A stretch of DNA of 64,000 nucleotides, taken from positions 45,541,452 through 45,605,451 of the forward strand of contig OZ025244.1 of the NCBI GenBank assembly GCA_964019155.1, given 5' to 3'. The stretch is from Osedax fenrisi. Taxonomy: Eukaryota; Annelida; Polychaeta; Sabellida; Siboglinidae. A model generated the notes under the pieces. It searched no databases. It saw nothing but the letters and a program-made list of their open reading frames with translations, and was not told where the DNA came from. Position numbers and translations under genes: made by a program. Positions 12,290 through 24,538 of this stretch are shown piece after piece. The stretch's first letter is position 1. Each line of letters starts with the position of its first letter.

Positions 12290-13603
12290 TTAATAAAACC
12301 GATATCTGTAAAATTTCTATATAATTTGGTATCTCTTCAAACCGACCTCTATTTATCCGTTCGGAAATATCCATATATTTTATTATTTTCGGGTAAATAA
12401 AAATAGACACACCACCACCAATATTATTATTTGTGGTACCTTTATTATTATTTCTAACTACATGAATACTATTATATTTTTCAATGGTATAAATATCATT
12501 ATTTGTTCCTTGAAACCAAGTTTCAGTTATAACTATAACATTAAATTTAAATTTACATTAAATTAATACAAAAATTATATCGTGTTTTATAATACTACAA
12601 TATGTATAATAGAAATTACTTGAATAGACTAGTGAATCAATATTTAAATAATTACAATTTATTTTTAGAATTATATTCATAAAATCATCAGACATATATT
12701 TAGCATATTATCACTATTATTATTATAAACATTATATATAAATTCAATATCATTAATCAGTCAGAAGGATAATTCATATTATTTATCGTAATACATTTTA
12801 ATAAAATAAATAGATTAATAAATGTAAAAATATATGGATTAAATTTAAATTTAAAATATACAATAATAAATAACTAACATAATTATACAATAAAATGAAC
12901 CTATAGATTTAAATTCTAATTATTATAATAACTTAATTGTGTAATATCTGTCATTATTATTTTATTTGTTTTATCTGTACTAATATATACATTATTATTA
13001 TATTCCCATGTTTTAATAATTTTTTTTGATTTAAATAATTGTCTGGTGTTATAAGTTATTTGTATTAGTAGAACGTTTATTATTTATATAATAATTAGTA
13101 TCTTTTAACATCAATTTATTCTTAAGTATATTTATCACAGACTCTTGATTATCTAATTTGATAACATATTTATTTGATGAATTTATACTTTTATAATCCT
13201 TATTATCTTATACTTTACCTGTATATATATAATAGATTCTGTAACCAATTTAACCTATATTTAGGTATAAATTTATAACATTTATTAAATAATAATCTTT
13301 ATTAATAGATAATTATCTTTATTTATATACTCTGTGTTATCCTCTTTATTTAAATTAGTAAATATAATAATGTTGTTATTATCTTCTATATATGTTTTAT
13401 TTATTATGTTTAAATTCAGAATTTATTAAATTATTTAAGTTTTTATTATCAATTTTAAGTTCTTGTATCAGTTTTGTTTGATATGTAACTATATTTGATA
13501 AGTTATCTACTTTACTGGTTAATTCAGTTATCAATTTTAATAATTTTTCATTAGATATTGGTGACATTATCCAAATATAATATATATCATACAATGTCAC
13601 CAA
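12290..13603 (-). pseudogene. LINE 5' region: ORF1 coiled coil and AP-endonuclease
   Basis: On the minus strand an ATG at 13,568 opens MSPISNEKLLKLITELTSKV and a heptad-like coiled coil. About 400 bp further on are NSSNKYVIKLDNQESVINIL and KNKLMLKDTNYYINNKRS, as in LINE ORF1 proteins. At 12,550-12,290 the apurinic-type endonuclease block of ORF2 appears: VIVITETWFQGTN, then a GGGVSIFIY motif. Several frameshifts and stops lie between. No RT follows, so this is a decayed 5' piece. The pairing of ETW with GGGVSIFI is characteristic of CR1/L2/Jockey-type endonucleases. Confidence 0.65.
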
Positions 13604-13611
13604 TATCTAAT
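13550..13611. repeat. 19-bp perfect hairpin
   Basis: Arms 13550-13568 and 13593-13611 are exact reverse complements (TTAGATATTGGTGACATT core) around a 24-nt loop. The arms include the LINE ORF1 start ATGTCACC. It could be an inverted duplication made when the LINE was inserted. Confidence 0.8.
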
Positions 13612-13689
13612 ACAAATTTTCTTTTAAAATTTGATCGATTAAAAACACATGGATTATGTCCTTTTCCAGAGAATACCAATTATTTTTTC

Positions 13690-14270
13690 CCCCTTCTCTC
13701 CAATTATTTTTTGTTGTCCATCTTGAACAGTAGATAAAGATGATTCGTCCATATTAAATCAAATATTCTTTCTGGACGAAATTTTTCAGAATCATAAATG
13801 TTTCCGAGTAACTCAAAAAACTTTTCGATTACAGGTCTATTGAAACACATAGTTCTTGCTATCGGTGTATTTTCAGCTTTCCGTAACGACAATGTTGGAT
13901 TACGTCGCATACAATTATAGTACCAAAGGGCTTTGATAGTACCATGACATGGATATCATGTTGTCATCATTTATTTTAATTTCAATACAATTTACGTTGC
14001 AGTTTGTATGCTAATTTTCGAACATCATTTATAAACATTCCATTCCATCGTCTGCTGTGTTCTAGTATATTTTCAGCTAATTCAGCCTCCAAACTAACAC
14101 CTAATAATGGATTTCTACCATATAAATATTGCTTTTCTGATAGTGTTTTATTGTTATTTCCAACTCGTGTCATGAGTGTAGTTTTTGGGACGTAAAATGT
14201 ACTGGCTGCTGTACAGTAACTCATTCCATTTTTAACAGCATCGATAGCAGAATTCATATTTTCGATAGGA
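13690..14270 (-). pseudogene. Tigger/pogo transposase N-terminal half
   Basis: Minus strand, 14257-13982: a psq-type helix-turn-helix (AIDAVKNGMSYCTAASTFYV, PKTTLMTRV) and then GRNPLLGVSLEAELAENILE. This is the N-terminus of pogo/Tigger/jerky transposases. At 13910-13704: RRNPTLSLRKAENTPIARTM, CFNRPVIEKFFELL, then a frameshift before FNMDESSLSTVQ, which holds the first catalytic Asp region. The rest of the DDE domain is not here. A second Tigger copy occurs at 28,152-29,735. Confidence 0.7.
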
Positions 14271-14329
14271 TATGCTGGTGCAAACTCGCTACAAATTAGA
14301 AATTAGTATTAATCAAGTATGATCTCAGT

Positions 14330-15260
14330 AATTGGGAGTATCTATTAACATGCACATCTACTTCAGTACCATCCGCTATTCTATATAACATATAAACATC
14401 TCGTTTATCCCACTTTTTTTATCTCCATCTACACACAACTATGCCGTCACTATTGCGAAGCTTAATGTTCTCTTCAATAGCGAGGGGTATTGATTTCTCA
14501 GTTTCGGTAATAAAGGAGAGTTTTTTGTTATGGTACCGACAATATATGCCTGCTTAGAGAGCAGGATAATGTTAATTTAATACTGGTATACATATTATCA
14601 GTATATATAATATAATTTTTTAACAAATAACTATTTAATAAATAACACACAACATTAAACATAAATTCCTCCGCATTAAAAAATCTAACCTCCCTCTAAC
14701 TATATATAACAACTCGCAAACAAAAACCGGTTACAGAATCACAAGTCGCATAATATTTGATCCCATATCTGATAGGCTTGGATGGCAAGTATTGTCGGAA
14801 TGATAGCCTTTAATGAAACCCTTTAAATGTTATCATCCCATCATTGACCAAAAAATCATCCGATAATCGATATCTATCTAGTCTGAATATTTTTCTGGTA
14901 ATACTGGATGTCCTTTCCACAAGTGCAGAATATGCTGGTTTCGAAAAATACTTGCAGGCAATCTTTGCTTGATCAGGACATTCTTTCTTATGATCCGCTC
15001 AGTATATTAATGGATCTGCTAACTTATCAAGAATTAGGTTGTGAAATATACATCGACGTTCTGTTCTGAATGCTTTGAAGGTGTATTAGTTACTGTGATA
15101 CTATCTCTCATGAAACTACATACTTTCATTCTTTTCTTGGGTGATGATGAGGTAGCTCTGACATCTCTGCAATACAGGGAATTACAACACTTGTTCATCT
15201 CGTGTCATACCCGTTTAAGTTTCAAATGATGTTAGAATTTCTGATAATTCTCGTAAATTG
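14330..15260 (-). pseudogene. piggyBac transposase remnant
   Basis: The minus strand contains scattered DDE_Tnp_1_7 blocks in order: KHSEQNVDVYFTT near 15,060; SKPAYSALVERTSSITRKIF near 14,910; DRYRLSDDFLVNDGMITFKG near 14,850; FRQYLPSKPIRYGIKYYATC near 14,770; and KKWDKRDVYMLYRIADGT near 14,400. The PxKPIRYGIK and WxDKRxV blocks are typical of piggyBac transposases. Multiple stops and frame changes make it a pseudogene. Element ends were not identified. Confidence 0.65.
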
Positions 15261-15479
15261 TAATCTCGTATATCGTTTGTTTATTTGGAAAGTTAAACTT
15301 ATCCATTATGCTTGGATTAATTTAAAAAGATGAACGAACAATTTTGATGTGACTATTCCAACGTGTACAATTTAATATTTGAAGCTTAACTTCTGCCTTG
15401 TAGTAATTCAGTAGAAGTTGTTTAATGACGTACATGATTTACTAGCTTGGAAACTTTAGCTAGAACTCTTAAAAAAAAA

Positions 15480-16560
15480 AAAAATTCCAACAATAATTTT
15501 AATTTCATAATTATTTAGTAGTTCAAATTTGTCAGAAAATGCTATCTTAATATAGTTTTCTAAAACTAAATATCTGTCCAGCATTGCATATGTAGAATTC
15601 CATCTAAAAATATAATTTAATTAATCACTATAGTATATTTATATTTATTTGTATGCTAATTTGTATAGTATTATTATATACCTTGTTTTTACATCATTAA
15701 TAAGTTGAAGATTATTATCTCCCTGAGCTTCTCTCAAGAGGCCTGTCATTAATGTAGAATGGTGAATAGATTTTACCACTCTTTTGATTTTTTTGATAAT
15801 AATAGATATTGATTCAACCTTTTCAGAATTTAAAAATAAATTAGTATTTAATTTGTTTGTAAATATCTAATCCACGATTAGTTGCTAAGTTCAGTGTATA
15901 GGCAAAGCAGGGTATATGATCCATAGAGTTATGCATGCATTATGTTAGCTGCATTATCAGTTGTGATCTGATAATTATAAATAAATTATAGTAAATTAAT
16001 AATAAAATAATTTATTTTAATAAATACCATTACAAAATTCTTTTCATTTAGTTTCTATGCAATCAAAACAGAATTAATGTGATCAAGTAAATTTTGCGCA
16101 GTGTGAGATCCCTTTATAATGGATATAATTTTAATATAATTTACCTTTTTGGTCAAATATAATAATTATGCTAATCAATAATTATAATATATGTATATTA
16201 TATATCTATAAATTATATAATATTATATCTATTTAAACTAACATCAAATTTAACTGTTTCTAAAACATTTTCTTTTAATTCCCATTGATCATTTATATTA
16301 TGAATGGTATAAGTTATATATGAGTCAACCGTTAGTGTTGAAGTCCAGACATATGTTGTTATAGAACAATATTGTAGACCTTACAATATTGTTCTTAATT
16401 TACAAATATTTGTATCGTATAATTCATCAATTGCTTTGGATATTATATTTCGTGAAGCCATTTTATATTTTGGTGCAACATAATTCATTAGTTTATTGAA
16501 ACCAAGCACTCAACAGTTAAGATAGGCCTCATATCTTTACTTATATGGTAACCTAAAATT
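15480..16560 (-). pseudogene. hAT transposase, copy 1
   Basis: Reading the minus strand from 16,560: RNIISKAIDELYDTNICKLR, TTYVWTSTLTVDSYITYTIH near 16,340, HTAQNLLDHINSVLIA near 16,080, ITTDNAANIMHA near 15,950, IKKIKRVVKSIHHSTLMTGL near 15,770, and RWNSTYAMLDRYLVLENYI near 15,590. These are hAT blocks (DNAAN, KTRWNSTYxML) in the proper order, spread over several exon-like pieces with stops. Parallel, partly better preserved copies lie at 16.8-20.3 kb and 21.2-23.8 kb. Confidence 0.75.
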
Positions 16561-17045
16561 AAATAGAACATTTTAATATAATGTATTACATTTAATTATA
16601 ATGTATTATATTTAAATATATATTTAATTTAATTTAATTTAATTAAAATAAATATATATATATATTGAATTTAATTTAATTAAAATAAATATATATATTG
16701 AAAAATAACCAATTAGCTCCGATATTTTAGAATAAACTATGTCGGCTAAAACTAGCAAAACTAGTAATTATTTTCCGAATAATATAATTTTATATATAAT
16801 TATTATTAACTTTTGTAATTATCATAAGCTTTTTAAAAACTGGCAAAATTCCAACAATAATTTTAATTTCATAATTATTTAGTAGTTCAAATTTTTCAGA
16901 AAATGCTATATTAATATAGTTTTCTAAAACTAAATATCTTTCCAGCATTGCATATGTAGAATTCCATCTATAAATATAATTGAATTAAATACTAGTATAT
17001 TTATATTTATTTGTATGCTAATTTGTATAGTATTATTATATACCT

Positions 17046-17951
17046 TCCCAGCAAACATTTAATAGGAAAATAATAGGAAGTTTCTTATTATTTTTTCTAG
17101 TAAAAATGTTAACAATTTTCCTAATATTTACTTAATATATTTTCCTATTATTTTCCTAATATTTTCCTAATATTTTCTTAATATATTTTTCTATTTTTTA
17201 TTAAAATATTCCTACAAAAAATAAATATTGATTGATTGGTTAATATAGTTTATTAAAATAAAAACAATTTTTTGTTTACATTTACACGACTTACACAACA
17301 ATATTTTCTTTATTTAGACTTTGTTTGGGCTGCAAATATATTGATGTATTATAATATATATATATAATTTTATTTTGGGTTTTTCCGAGTGAAAGTTCAT
17401 GGATAGATTTGGATATAATAAATTATATAATTTATAGGAATCTTTGGTATAGAAAGTATACAATGTATCTTTTCTATAAAGGGTTTTATAATAATAATAA
17501 TAATAATAGTAAATTATAACTAAACCAGGTATTGAACAGCTTTGAATGATAGTTAAATATCGATCTTTATTTCACTTTCCTAATACGGGGACATTGAATC
17601 TTAATTGCATCTATCAAATATACAAATTATTTTTTTAAATAATACAAAATTTAATCAAGTTGAATTATATTATATATATATATGTATATATATATATATT
17701 ATAAATTGTATACACATGTATATGCATAACCACTCACACACATATGCATTTCACATACCTTTTTTCATGATCACATTTCTTCTATTCGATGTTTTCTTAT
17801 TCATGTTAATGTTTAGTTCAGGGTAGACTAGTAGTAGACTCTGTGTGTACAAGTGTGTGTGTGTGTGTTAGTGAGTGGTAGTAACCACAGTAACCAGGTA
17901 TAATGGTAGTGTGGGTAGTAGAATGAGAGTTGTATTACTCACTATAGTAAT

Positions 17952-17997
<46 letters not shown>

Positions 17998-19084
17998 GTT
18001 ATGCATATACATGTGTATACAAATTCTAATATATATAATCTTATAATTAAACTTATGAATTATAGATTTACAAATTATACCATTTTTAAAATATATATAT
18101 ATATAGTATTCATATACCAACCAAACATACAGTTATAAACTTTAGTGTTGCAGAAATATTCTTTGGTCATTAAACCCTTTTTTGATTTATTGGAAAATTA
18201 CATATTTTTCCAAGTGATAGCCTACTCCATCGATTTAAAGATGTTTAGCGCCATTTTCCTCGTACCGGCAACTCCAATACTTAAAAATATTTCAACCTAC
18301 AAAATATGATAAATTATAATTAGACCTAATTTAATAATTATAATTATATATTTATATATAATAAGTGTATTAAGGTGTTAGCGTGGGAGAACAACTAATC
18401 ATTACCCACGCTTCCCCTGATTCTCCAAGAACCACAATATGTCAGGTTATTTTGCCAATAATTTAGGGATATCAGTCCGCAAGCGGGGTTAAACTCGGGT
18501 CGCAGTATCTTAAGTCGAACATGCTATAACCACCCTATAAATAAATATGTATAAATATATATTAATAAAGTATTAATGAATTTATATAAAATATGTAAAT
18601 CTAACGATTTCATCTGTCTCCATATTTTCCAATTTTTCTAATGATAAATCCACTTTTTTATCAGCAATTTTTTTCTTATTGGTAATGTCATTAATTATAT
18701 TGTTCTGTCTCTCCTCGAGTATAGATATTATTGCAGTTACTAGAATTTATATTATAATTATAAATAGTGTTACTATTTATTTAACTATGTTATTATAAGT
18801 TAATGGTGTTTAAACTATAAATTTTGAAAGAAATTATTATAATAATATAATAAAATTATAATAAATTATAATAACCAACGTTGTTTATTAATTTCAATTA
18901 ATTCATTGATTTTCTCACTTTGTATCTCGTATTGTTGGATATTGTAAAGTATTTTGTGTGGTAGTATATTGTTGATGTGATGAATATTGTTGTGGGGTAG
19001 TTGATTGTCTATTGTATGATGATTGTGGTTCTGGGATATTGTTAGTGAATAGTTGTGGGGTAGTTGGTATCATTATCAACTGTT
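17046..19084 (-). mobile_element. 2-kb insert in the hAT copy, with Harbinger-partner-like exons
   Basis: Compared with copy 1, about 2.04 kb are inserted after TATATACCTT. The same insert is at 21,447-23,511. Its left end holds tandem TTTTCCTAATA units. On the minus strand it holds short exon-like pieces: a His/Asn/Gln-rich frame near 19,060-18,890 that runs into IQQYEIQSEKINELIEINKQ, and VTAIISILEERQNNIINDIT near 18,730-18,650, a coiled-coil-like segment. It also contains a SINE and CA/TA microsatellites. No terminal repeats were resolved, so its class is open. The charged coiled-coil exon resembles C-termini of Harbinger Myb proteins. Confidence 0.4.
18370..18540 (-). repeat. tRNA-derived SINE candidate, copy 1
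   Basis: The minus strand from 18,536 reads GGGTGGTTATAGCATGTTCG, then a spacer, then GAGTTTAACCCCGC. This resembles degenerate RNA polymerase III A and B boxes at tRNA spacing. The body continues to GCTAACACC near 18,378. An almost identical copy lies in the duplicated block at 22,797-22,965. Confidence 0.45.
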
Positions 19085-20699
19085 AACATCATTAATAAGT
19101 TGCAGATGATTATCTCCCTGAACTTCTCTCAAGAGGTATGTCATCAATGTAGAATGATGAATCGATTTGACCACTCTTTTGACTTTTTTAATAATAATAG
19201 ATATTGATTCAACCTTAGAATTTAAAAATAAATTAGTATTTAATTTTTTTGTAAATCATACAAACATCTAATCCAAGATTAGTTGCAGCTAAGTTCAGTG
19301 TATGAGCAAAGCAGGCAATATGATCGGTGATGATTTCATCATTGATAGAGTTATGCATGCACTTGACTATGTTAGCTGCATTATCAGTTGTCACCTGTTA
19401 ATTATAAATAAAGTATAGTAAATTAATAATAAATTAATTTATTTTAATAAATACCATTACTGAATTCTTTTCATTCAGTTTCCAGGCAATCAAAACAGAA
19501 TTAATGTGATCAAATCAATTTTGCGCAGTGTGAGATCCCTTTATAATGGATATAATTTTAATATAATATACCTTTTTGTAAAAATATAATAATTATAATA
19601 TATGTATATTATATATCTATAAATTTTATAATATTATATTTATTTAAACAAACATCAAATTTAACTGTTTCTAAAATATTTTCTTTCAATTCCCATTGAT
19701 CATTTATATTATGAATGGTATAAGTTATATATGAGTCAACCGTTAGTGTTGAAGTCCAGACATATGTTGTTATAGAACAATATTGTAGACCTTACAATAT
19801 TGTTCTTAATTTACAAATATTTGTATCGTATAATTCATCTATTGCTTTGGATATTATATTTCGTGAAGCCATTTTATATTTTGGTGCAACATAATTCATT
19901 AGTTTATTGAAACCAAGCACTCAATAGTTAAGATAGGCCTCATATCTTTACTTATATGGTAACCTATAATTAAATAGAACATTTTAATATAATGTATTAC
20001 ATTTAATTATAATGTATTATATTTAAATATATATTTAATTTAATTTAATTATAATAAATATAATATTGAAAAATAACCAATTAGCTCCGATATTTTAGAA
20101 TCAACTATGTCGGCCTTGAATGGTCAAATTGGTTGATTTTTTTTAATATCAATTGTCTTAGCATCAACATCTAAGAAAGATTAATAAATTTAACTATACA
20201 GCATTTAAGCAAAAGCACAACCAATGAAATAAAATAATAAAGCATATTTGTTAACCTAATTTATCCTTATGTTGGGATGCAATATGCCTCTACAAACTAT
20301 TAGTGCTGGATCCTATTGCAGCTTATGTTTTTTTTGCAATATATTTGGTTGAATAATATATATTATAATAATATAATATCAAATATCTATATTACTATTG
20401 ACTGCAAGAACACAACCAATGGGTATCGCATGGGAAATATATTGATGTGATAGTTCATAAATCATGGAAACATGTTCTTCATTGACGGAGATGACTATAT
20501 TGTCTTTCACCAACATTTGTTCATCTTTTTTAAAGTTTTCTTTACCAATATCAGAGGTGCGGTTTACTTCGGAATCGTCATCGTTTGTTGTGTTTTGGTA
20601 CAGGATTATTAGGTACGGAATTATATATACATATAACCAAGTAAAAGATGCCAGGATTACTTTCGTTTAATAGTGGAAATATATTACTCCAATCTTTAT

Positions 20700-21140
20700 T
20701 AAAATGAGATGAACCAATTGACTTTTGACTTAGAATGGATGAATTAGGTGCTTTTCAGCTAGGAGAATGAGATAAATCATATGACCTTTTACTTCGAACT
20801 GATAAACCAGCTAACTTTCGCTTCGGAGAATGAGATGAACTATATGACCTTCGACTTTGAACGGGTGAACCAGCTAACTTTTGCTTCGGAGAATGAGATG
20901 AACCATATGACCTTCGACTTCGAACAGATAAACCAGCTAACTTTCGCTTCGGAGAATGAGATGAACCATATGACCTTCGACTTCGAACAGATAAACCAGC
21001 TAACTTTCGCTTCGGAGAATGAGATGAACTATATGACCTTCGACTTCGAACAGATAAACCAGCTAACTTTCGCTTCGGAGAATGAGATAAACCATATGAC
21101 TTTCGACTTTGAACGGATGAACCAACTGACTTTCCTTTAG
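20700..21140 (+). repeat. 63-bp minisatellite, in-frame open reading frame
   Basis: Six units of exactly 63 bp start at 20,763, 20,826, 20,889, 20,952, 21,015 and 21,078, with a degenerate unit before them. Because 63 is a multiple of three, one plus-strand frame stays open through all of them (20,781-21,140) and encodes a 21-residue repeat (MTFDFEQINQLTFASENEMN plus one residue). No splice sites or upstream start region support a real gene, so this is most likely an array that happens to be open. A single unit remnant appears at 23,775-23,850. Confidence 0.85.
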
Positions 21141-21239
21141 CAATATATCTAAAACTAGCAAAACTAGTAATTATTTTCCGAATAATATAATTTTATATAA
21201 TATTATTATTAACTTTTGTAATTAACATAAGCTTTTTCA

Positions 21240-22076
21240 AAATTGGCAAAATTCCAACAATAATTTAATTTCATAGTTATTTAGGATTTCAAATTTTTCA
21301 GAAAATGCTATATTAATATAGTTTTCTAAAACTAAATATCTTTCCAGCATTGCATATGTAGTATTCCATCTATAAATATAATTGAATTAAATACTAGTAT
21401 ATTCATATTTATTTGTATGCTAGTTTGTATAGTATTATTATATACCTTCCCAGCAAACATTTAATAGGAAAATAATAGGAAGTTTCTTATTATTTTTCTA
21501 GTACAAATGTTAACAATTTTCCTAATATTTACTTAATATATTTTCATATTATTTTCCTAATATTTTCCTAATATTTTCTTAATATATTTTTCTATTATTT
21601 ATTAATATGTTCCTACAAAAAATAAATATTGATTGATTGATTAATATGGTTTATTAAAATAAAACAATTTTTTGTTTACTTTTACACGACCTACACAACA
21701 ATATTTTCTTTATTTAGACTTTGTTTTGGCTGCAAATATATTAATGTATTATAATATATATATATAATTAATTTTATTTTGGGTTTTTCCGAGTGAAAGT
21801 TCACGGATAGATTTGGATATAACAAATTATATAATTTATAGGAAGCTTTGGTATAGAAAGTATACAATGTATGTTTTCTATAAAGGGTTTTATAATAATA
21901 ATAATAATAATAGTAAATTATAACTAAACCAGGTATTGAGCAGCTTTGAATGATAGTTAAATATCGATCTTTATTTCACTTTCCTAATACGGGGTCATTG
22001 AATCTTAATTGCATCTATCAAATATACAAATTATTTTTTTAAATAATACAAAATGTAATCAAGTTGAATTATATTA

Positions 22077-22111
<35 letters not shown>

Positions 22112-22266
22112 AATTGTATACACATGTATATGCATAACCACACACACACATATGCATTTCACATACCTTTTTTCGTGATTTTCATGATCACATTTCTTCT
22201 ATTCGATGTTTTCTTATTCATGTTAATGTTTAGTTCAGGGTAGACTAGTAGTAGACTCTGTGTGTA

Positions 22267-22297
<31 letters not shown>

Positions 22298-23775
22298 TAG
22301 TGAGTGGTAGTAACCACAGTAACCAGGTATAATGGTAGTGTGGGTAGTATAATGAGAGTTGTATTACTCACTATAGTAATGTACTATATATATATATATA
22401 TATGTGTGTGTGTGGTTATGCATATACATGTGTATACAAATTCTAATATATATAATCTTATAATTAAACTTATGAATTATAGATTTACAAATTATACCAT
22501 TGTTAAAATATATATATATATATATATATAGTATTCATATACCAACCAAACATACAGTTATAAACTTTAGTGTTGCAGAAATATTCTTTGGTCATTAAAC
22601 CCTTTTTTGATTTATTGTAAAATTACATATTTTTCCAAGTGATAGCCTACTCCATCGATTTAAAGATGTTTAGCGCCATTTTCCTCGTACCGGCAACTCC
22701 AATACTTAAAAATATTTCAACCTACAAAATATGATAAATTATAATTAGACCTAATTTAATAATTATAATTATATATTTATATATAATAAGTGTATTAAGG
22801 TGTTAGCGTGGGAGAACAACTAATCATTACCCACGCTTCCCCTGATTCTCCAAGAACCACAATATGTCAGGTTATTTTGCCAATAATTTAGGGATATCAG
22901 TCCGCAAGCGGGGTTAAACTCGGGTCGCAGTATCTTAAGTCGAACATGCTATAACCACCCTATAAATAAATATGTATAAATATATATTAATAAAGTATTA
23001 ATGAATTTATATAAAATAGGTAAATCTAACGATTTCATCTGTCTCCATATTTTCCAATTTTTCTAATGATAAATCCACTTTTTTATCAGCAATTTTTTTC
23101 TTATTGGTAATGTCATTAATTATATTGTTCTGTCTCTCCTCGAGTATAGATATTATTGCAGTTACTAGAATTTATATTATAATTATAAATATTGTTACTA
23201 TTTATTTAACTATATTATTATAAGTTAATGTTATTTAAACTATAAATTTTGAAAGAAATTATTATAATAATATAATAAAATTATAATAAATTATAATAAC
23301 CAACGTTTATTAATTTCAATTAATTCATTGATTTTCTTACTTTGTATCTCGTATTGTTGGATATTGTAAAGTATTTTGTGTGGTAGTATATTGTTGATGT
23401 GATGAATATTGTTGTCGTGTAGTTGGTTGTCTATTGTATGATGATTGTGGTTCTGGGATATTGTTAGTGAATAGTTGTGGGGTAGTTGGTATCATTATCA
23501 ACTGTTAACATCATTAATAATTTGCATATTATTATCTCCCTGAACTTCCCTCAAGAGGCATGTCATCAATGTAGAATGATAAATCGATTTTGACCACTCT
23601 TTTGACTTTTTAAATAATAATAGATATTGATTCAACTTTAGAATTTAAAAATAAATTAGTATTTATTTGTTTGTAAATCATACAAACATCTAATCCACGA
23701 TTAGTTCCTAAGTTCAATGTATGAGCAAAGCAGGGAATATGATCGGTGATGATTTCATCATCGATAGAGTGACGA
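21240..23775 (-). pseudogene. hAT transposase, copy 3, truncated
   Basis: This is the second duplication copy: the RWNSTYxML block near 21,360 (its first codons altered), the 2-kb insert at 21,447-23,511, then the hAT middle to 23,771, where homology stops at GATAGAGT. No further N-terminal blocks are present. Confidence 0.65.
22797..22967 (-). repeat. tRNA-derived SINE candidate, copy 2
   Basis: Near-identical to 18,370-18,540 as part of the large duplication, so it is not an independent insertion. Confidence 0.45.
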
Positions 23776-23850
23776 ATGAGATGAACCAATTGACTTTTGA
23801 CTTAATGAAATGGATGAAGCAGCTGACTTATATATTTTTGGTGGCATCAC

Positions 23851-24384
23851 AAACGAATCTATTGGAAAATAAAAATCATATAAAGTTAAAGGCACATTAT
23901 TATTTAAGGTAAACCATTACTGCTACTGGAAAAATCAGATAAATTAGTTACAAAAGATTCACCGTTTTTCTTTTCAATATTCTTGTACTATAATTATAGA
24001 AATGAGTTAAGAGAATATAGTTCCTATTTATATATAGGTAACATTATAAAATTTAATATAGATTGATAGATAAAATATCAATATAATATAGATACACACC
24101 CAGATAGTAAATTACTGACTTATACCCAATATATAGTAACCAAGGTTGGTGGTTTTTTTTAATTTTTCTTAAAAACCGATTTATATGTTTTTTTTGGCTT
24201 TTCTTGTTAAGAATATTTGTTTTTTTACTCATTAAAAAATGTGTATTAATAAATTTGTATATTGCATAGTTTTTATTATTTGTAATAAATACTTCTATGA
24301 TTATAGAGATAATGGAATATTGTGTAAATGAAGGAAGTGTGATTTGGCAATGTGAATAGCAATGGCAGTATCAATAAATAATAA

Positions 24385-24421
<37 letters not shown>

Positions 24422-24538
24422 TATATAAATTTATTCTTTAAAATCATTCATCAATCTCGAATGCAATAGTCTATAGCAATGACATTTTGTGGACATTACT
24501 TTCTTTGGTCATGCAATTTATAAAGTTTTATTTATTTA
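23851..24538. other. A+T-rich spacer
   Basis: The stretch contains a T-rich section near 24,150-24,240 and a TA run at 24,388-24,416. No exon or transposon terminus is recognised. Confidence 0.4.

Larger units (their letters stand above)
16840..20345 (-). pseudogene. hAT transposase, copy 2, split by a 2-kb insert
   Basis: From the N-terminus on the minus strand: a BED finger near 20,345-20,280 (GSSTNSL, a stop, then RHIASQHKDKLG); the TTYVWTSTL block near 19,760; VTTDNAANIVKCMHNSIN and DHIACFAHTLNLAATNLGLD (19,400-19,270); VKRVVKSIHHSTLMTYLLRE (19,190-19,090); and, after the insert, RWNSTYAMLERYLVLENYI near 16,950. CFAHTLNL and RWNSTY are diagnostic hAT blocks. The insert (17,046-19,084) separates LINDV from RWNST, which are contiguous in copy 1 apart from a short intron. 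Confidence 0.75.
16746..23850. repeat. large direct duplication, about 4.4-kb period
   Basis: The block starting CTAAAACTAGCAAAACTAG at 16,746 recurs at about 21,149 and stays nearly identical to about 19,360 / 23,770, a direct shift of about 4.4 kb. Each copy carries a hAT 5' fragment, a 2-kb insert and the hAT middle. Copy 2 breaks off at GATAGAGT (about 23,771) and runs directly into sequence resembling the 63-bp minisatellite. This suggests that unequal exchange at the minisatellite made the duplication. Confidence 0.75.

Noticed and set aside
17605..18138. Ile/Tyr-rich ORFs over TA and TG runs
   Set aside because: Low-complexity translations of microsatellites, without splice or family support.
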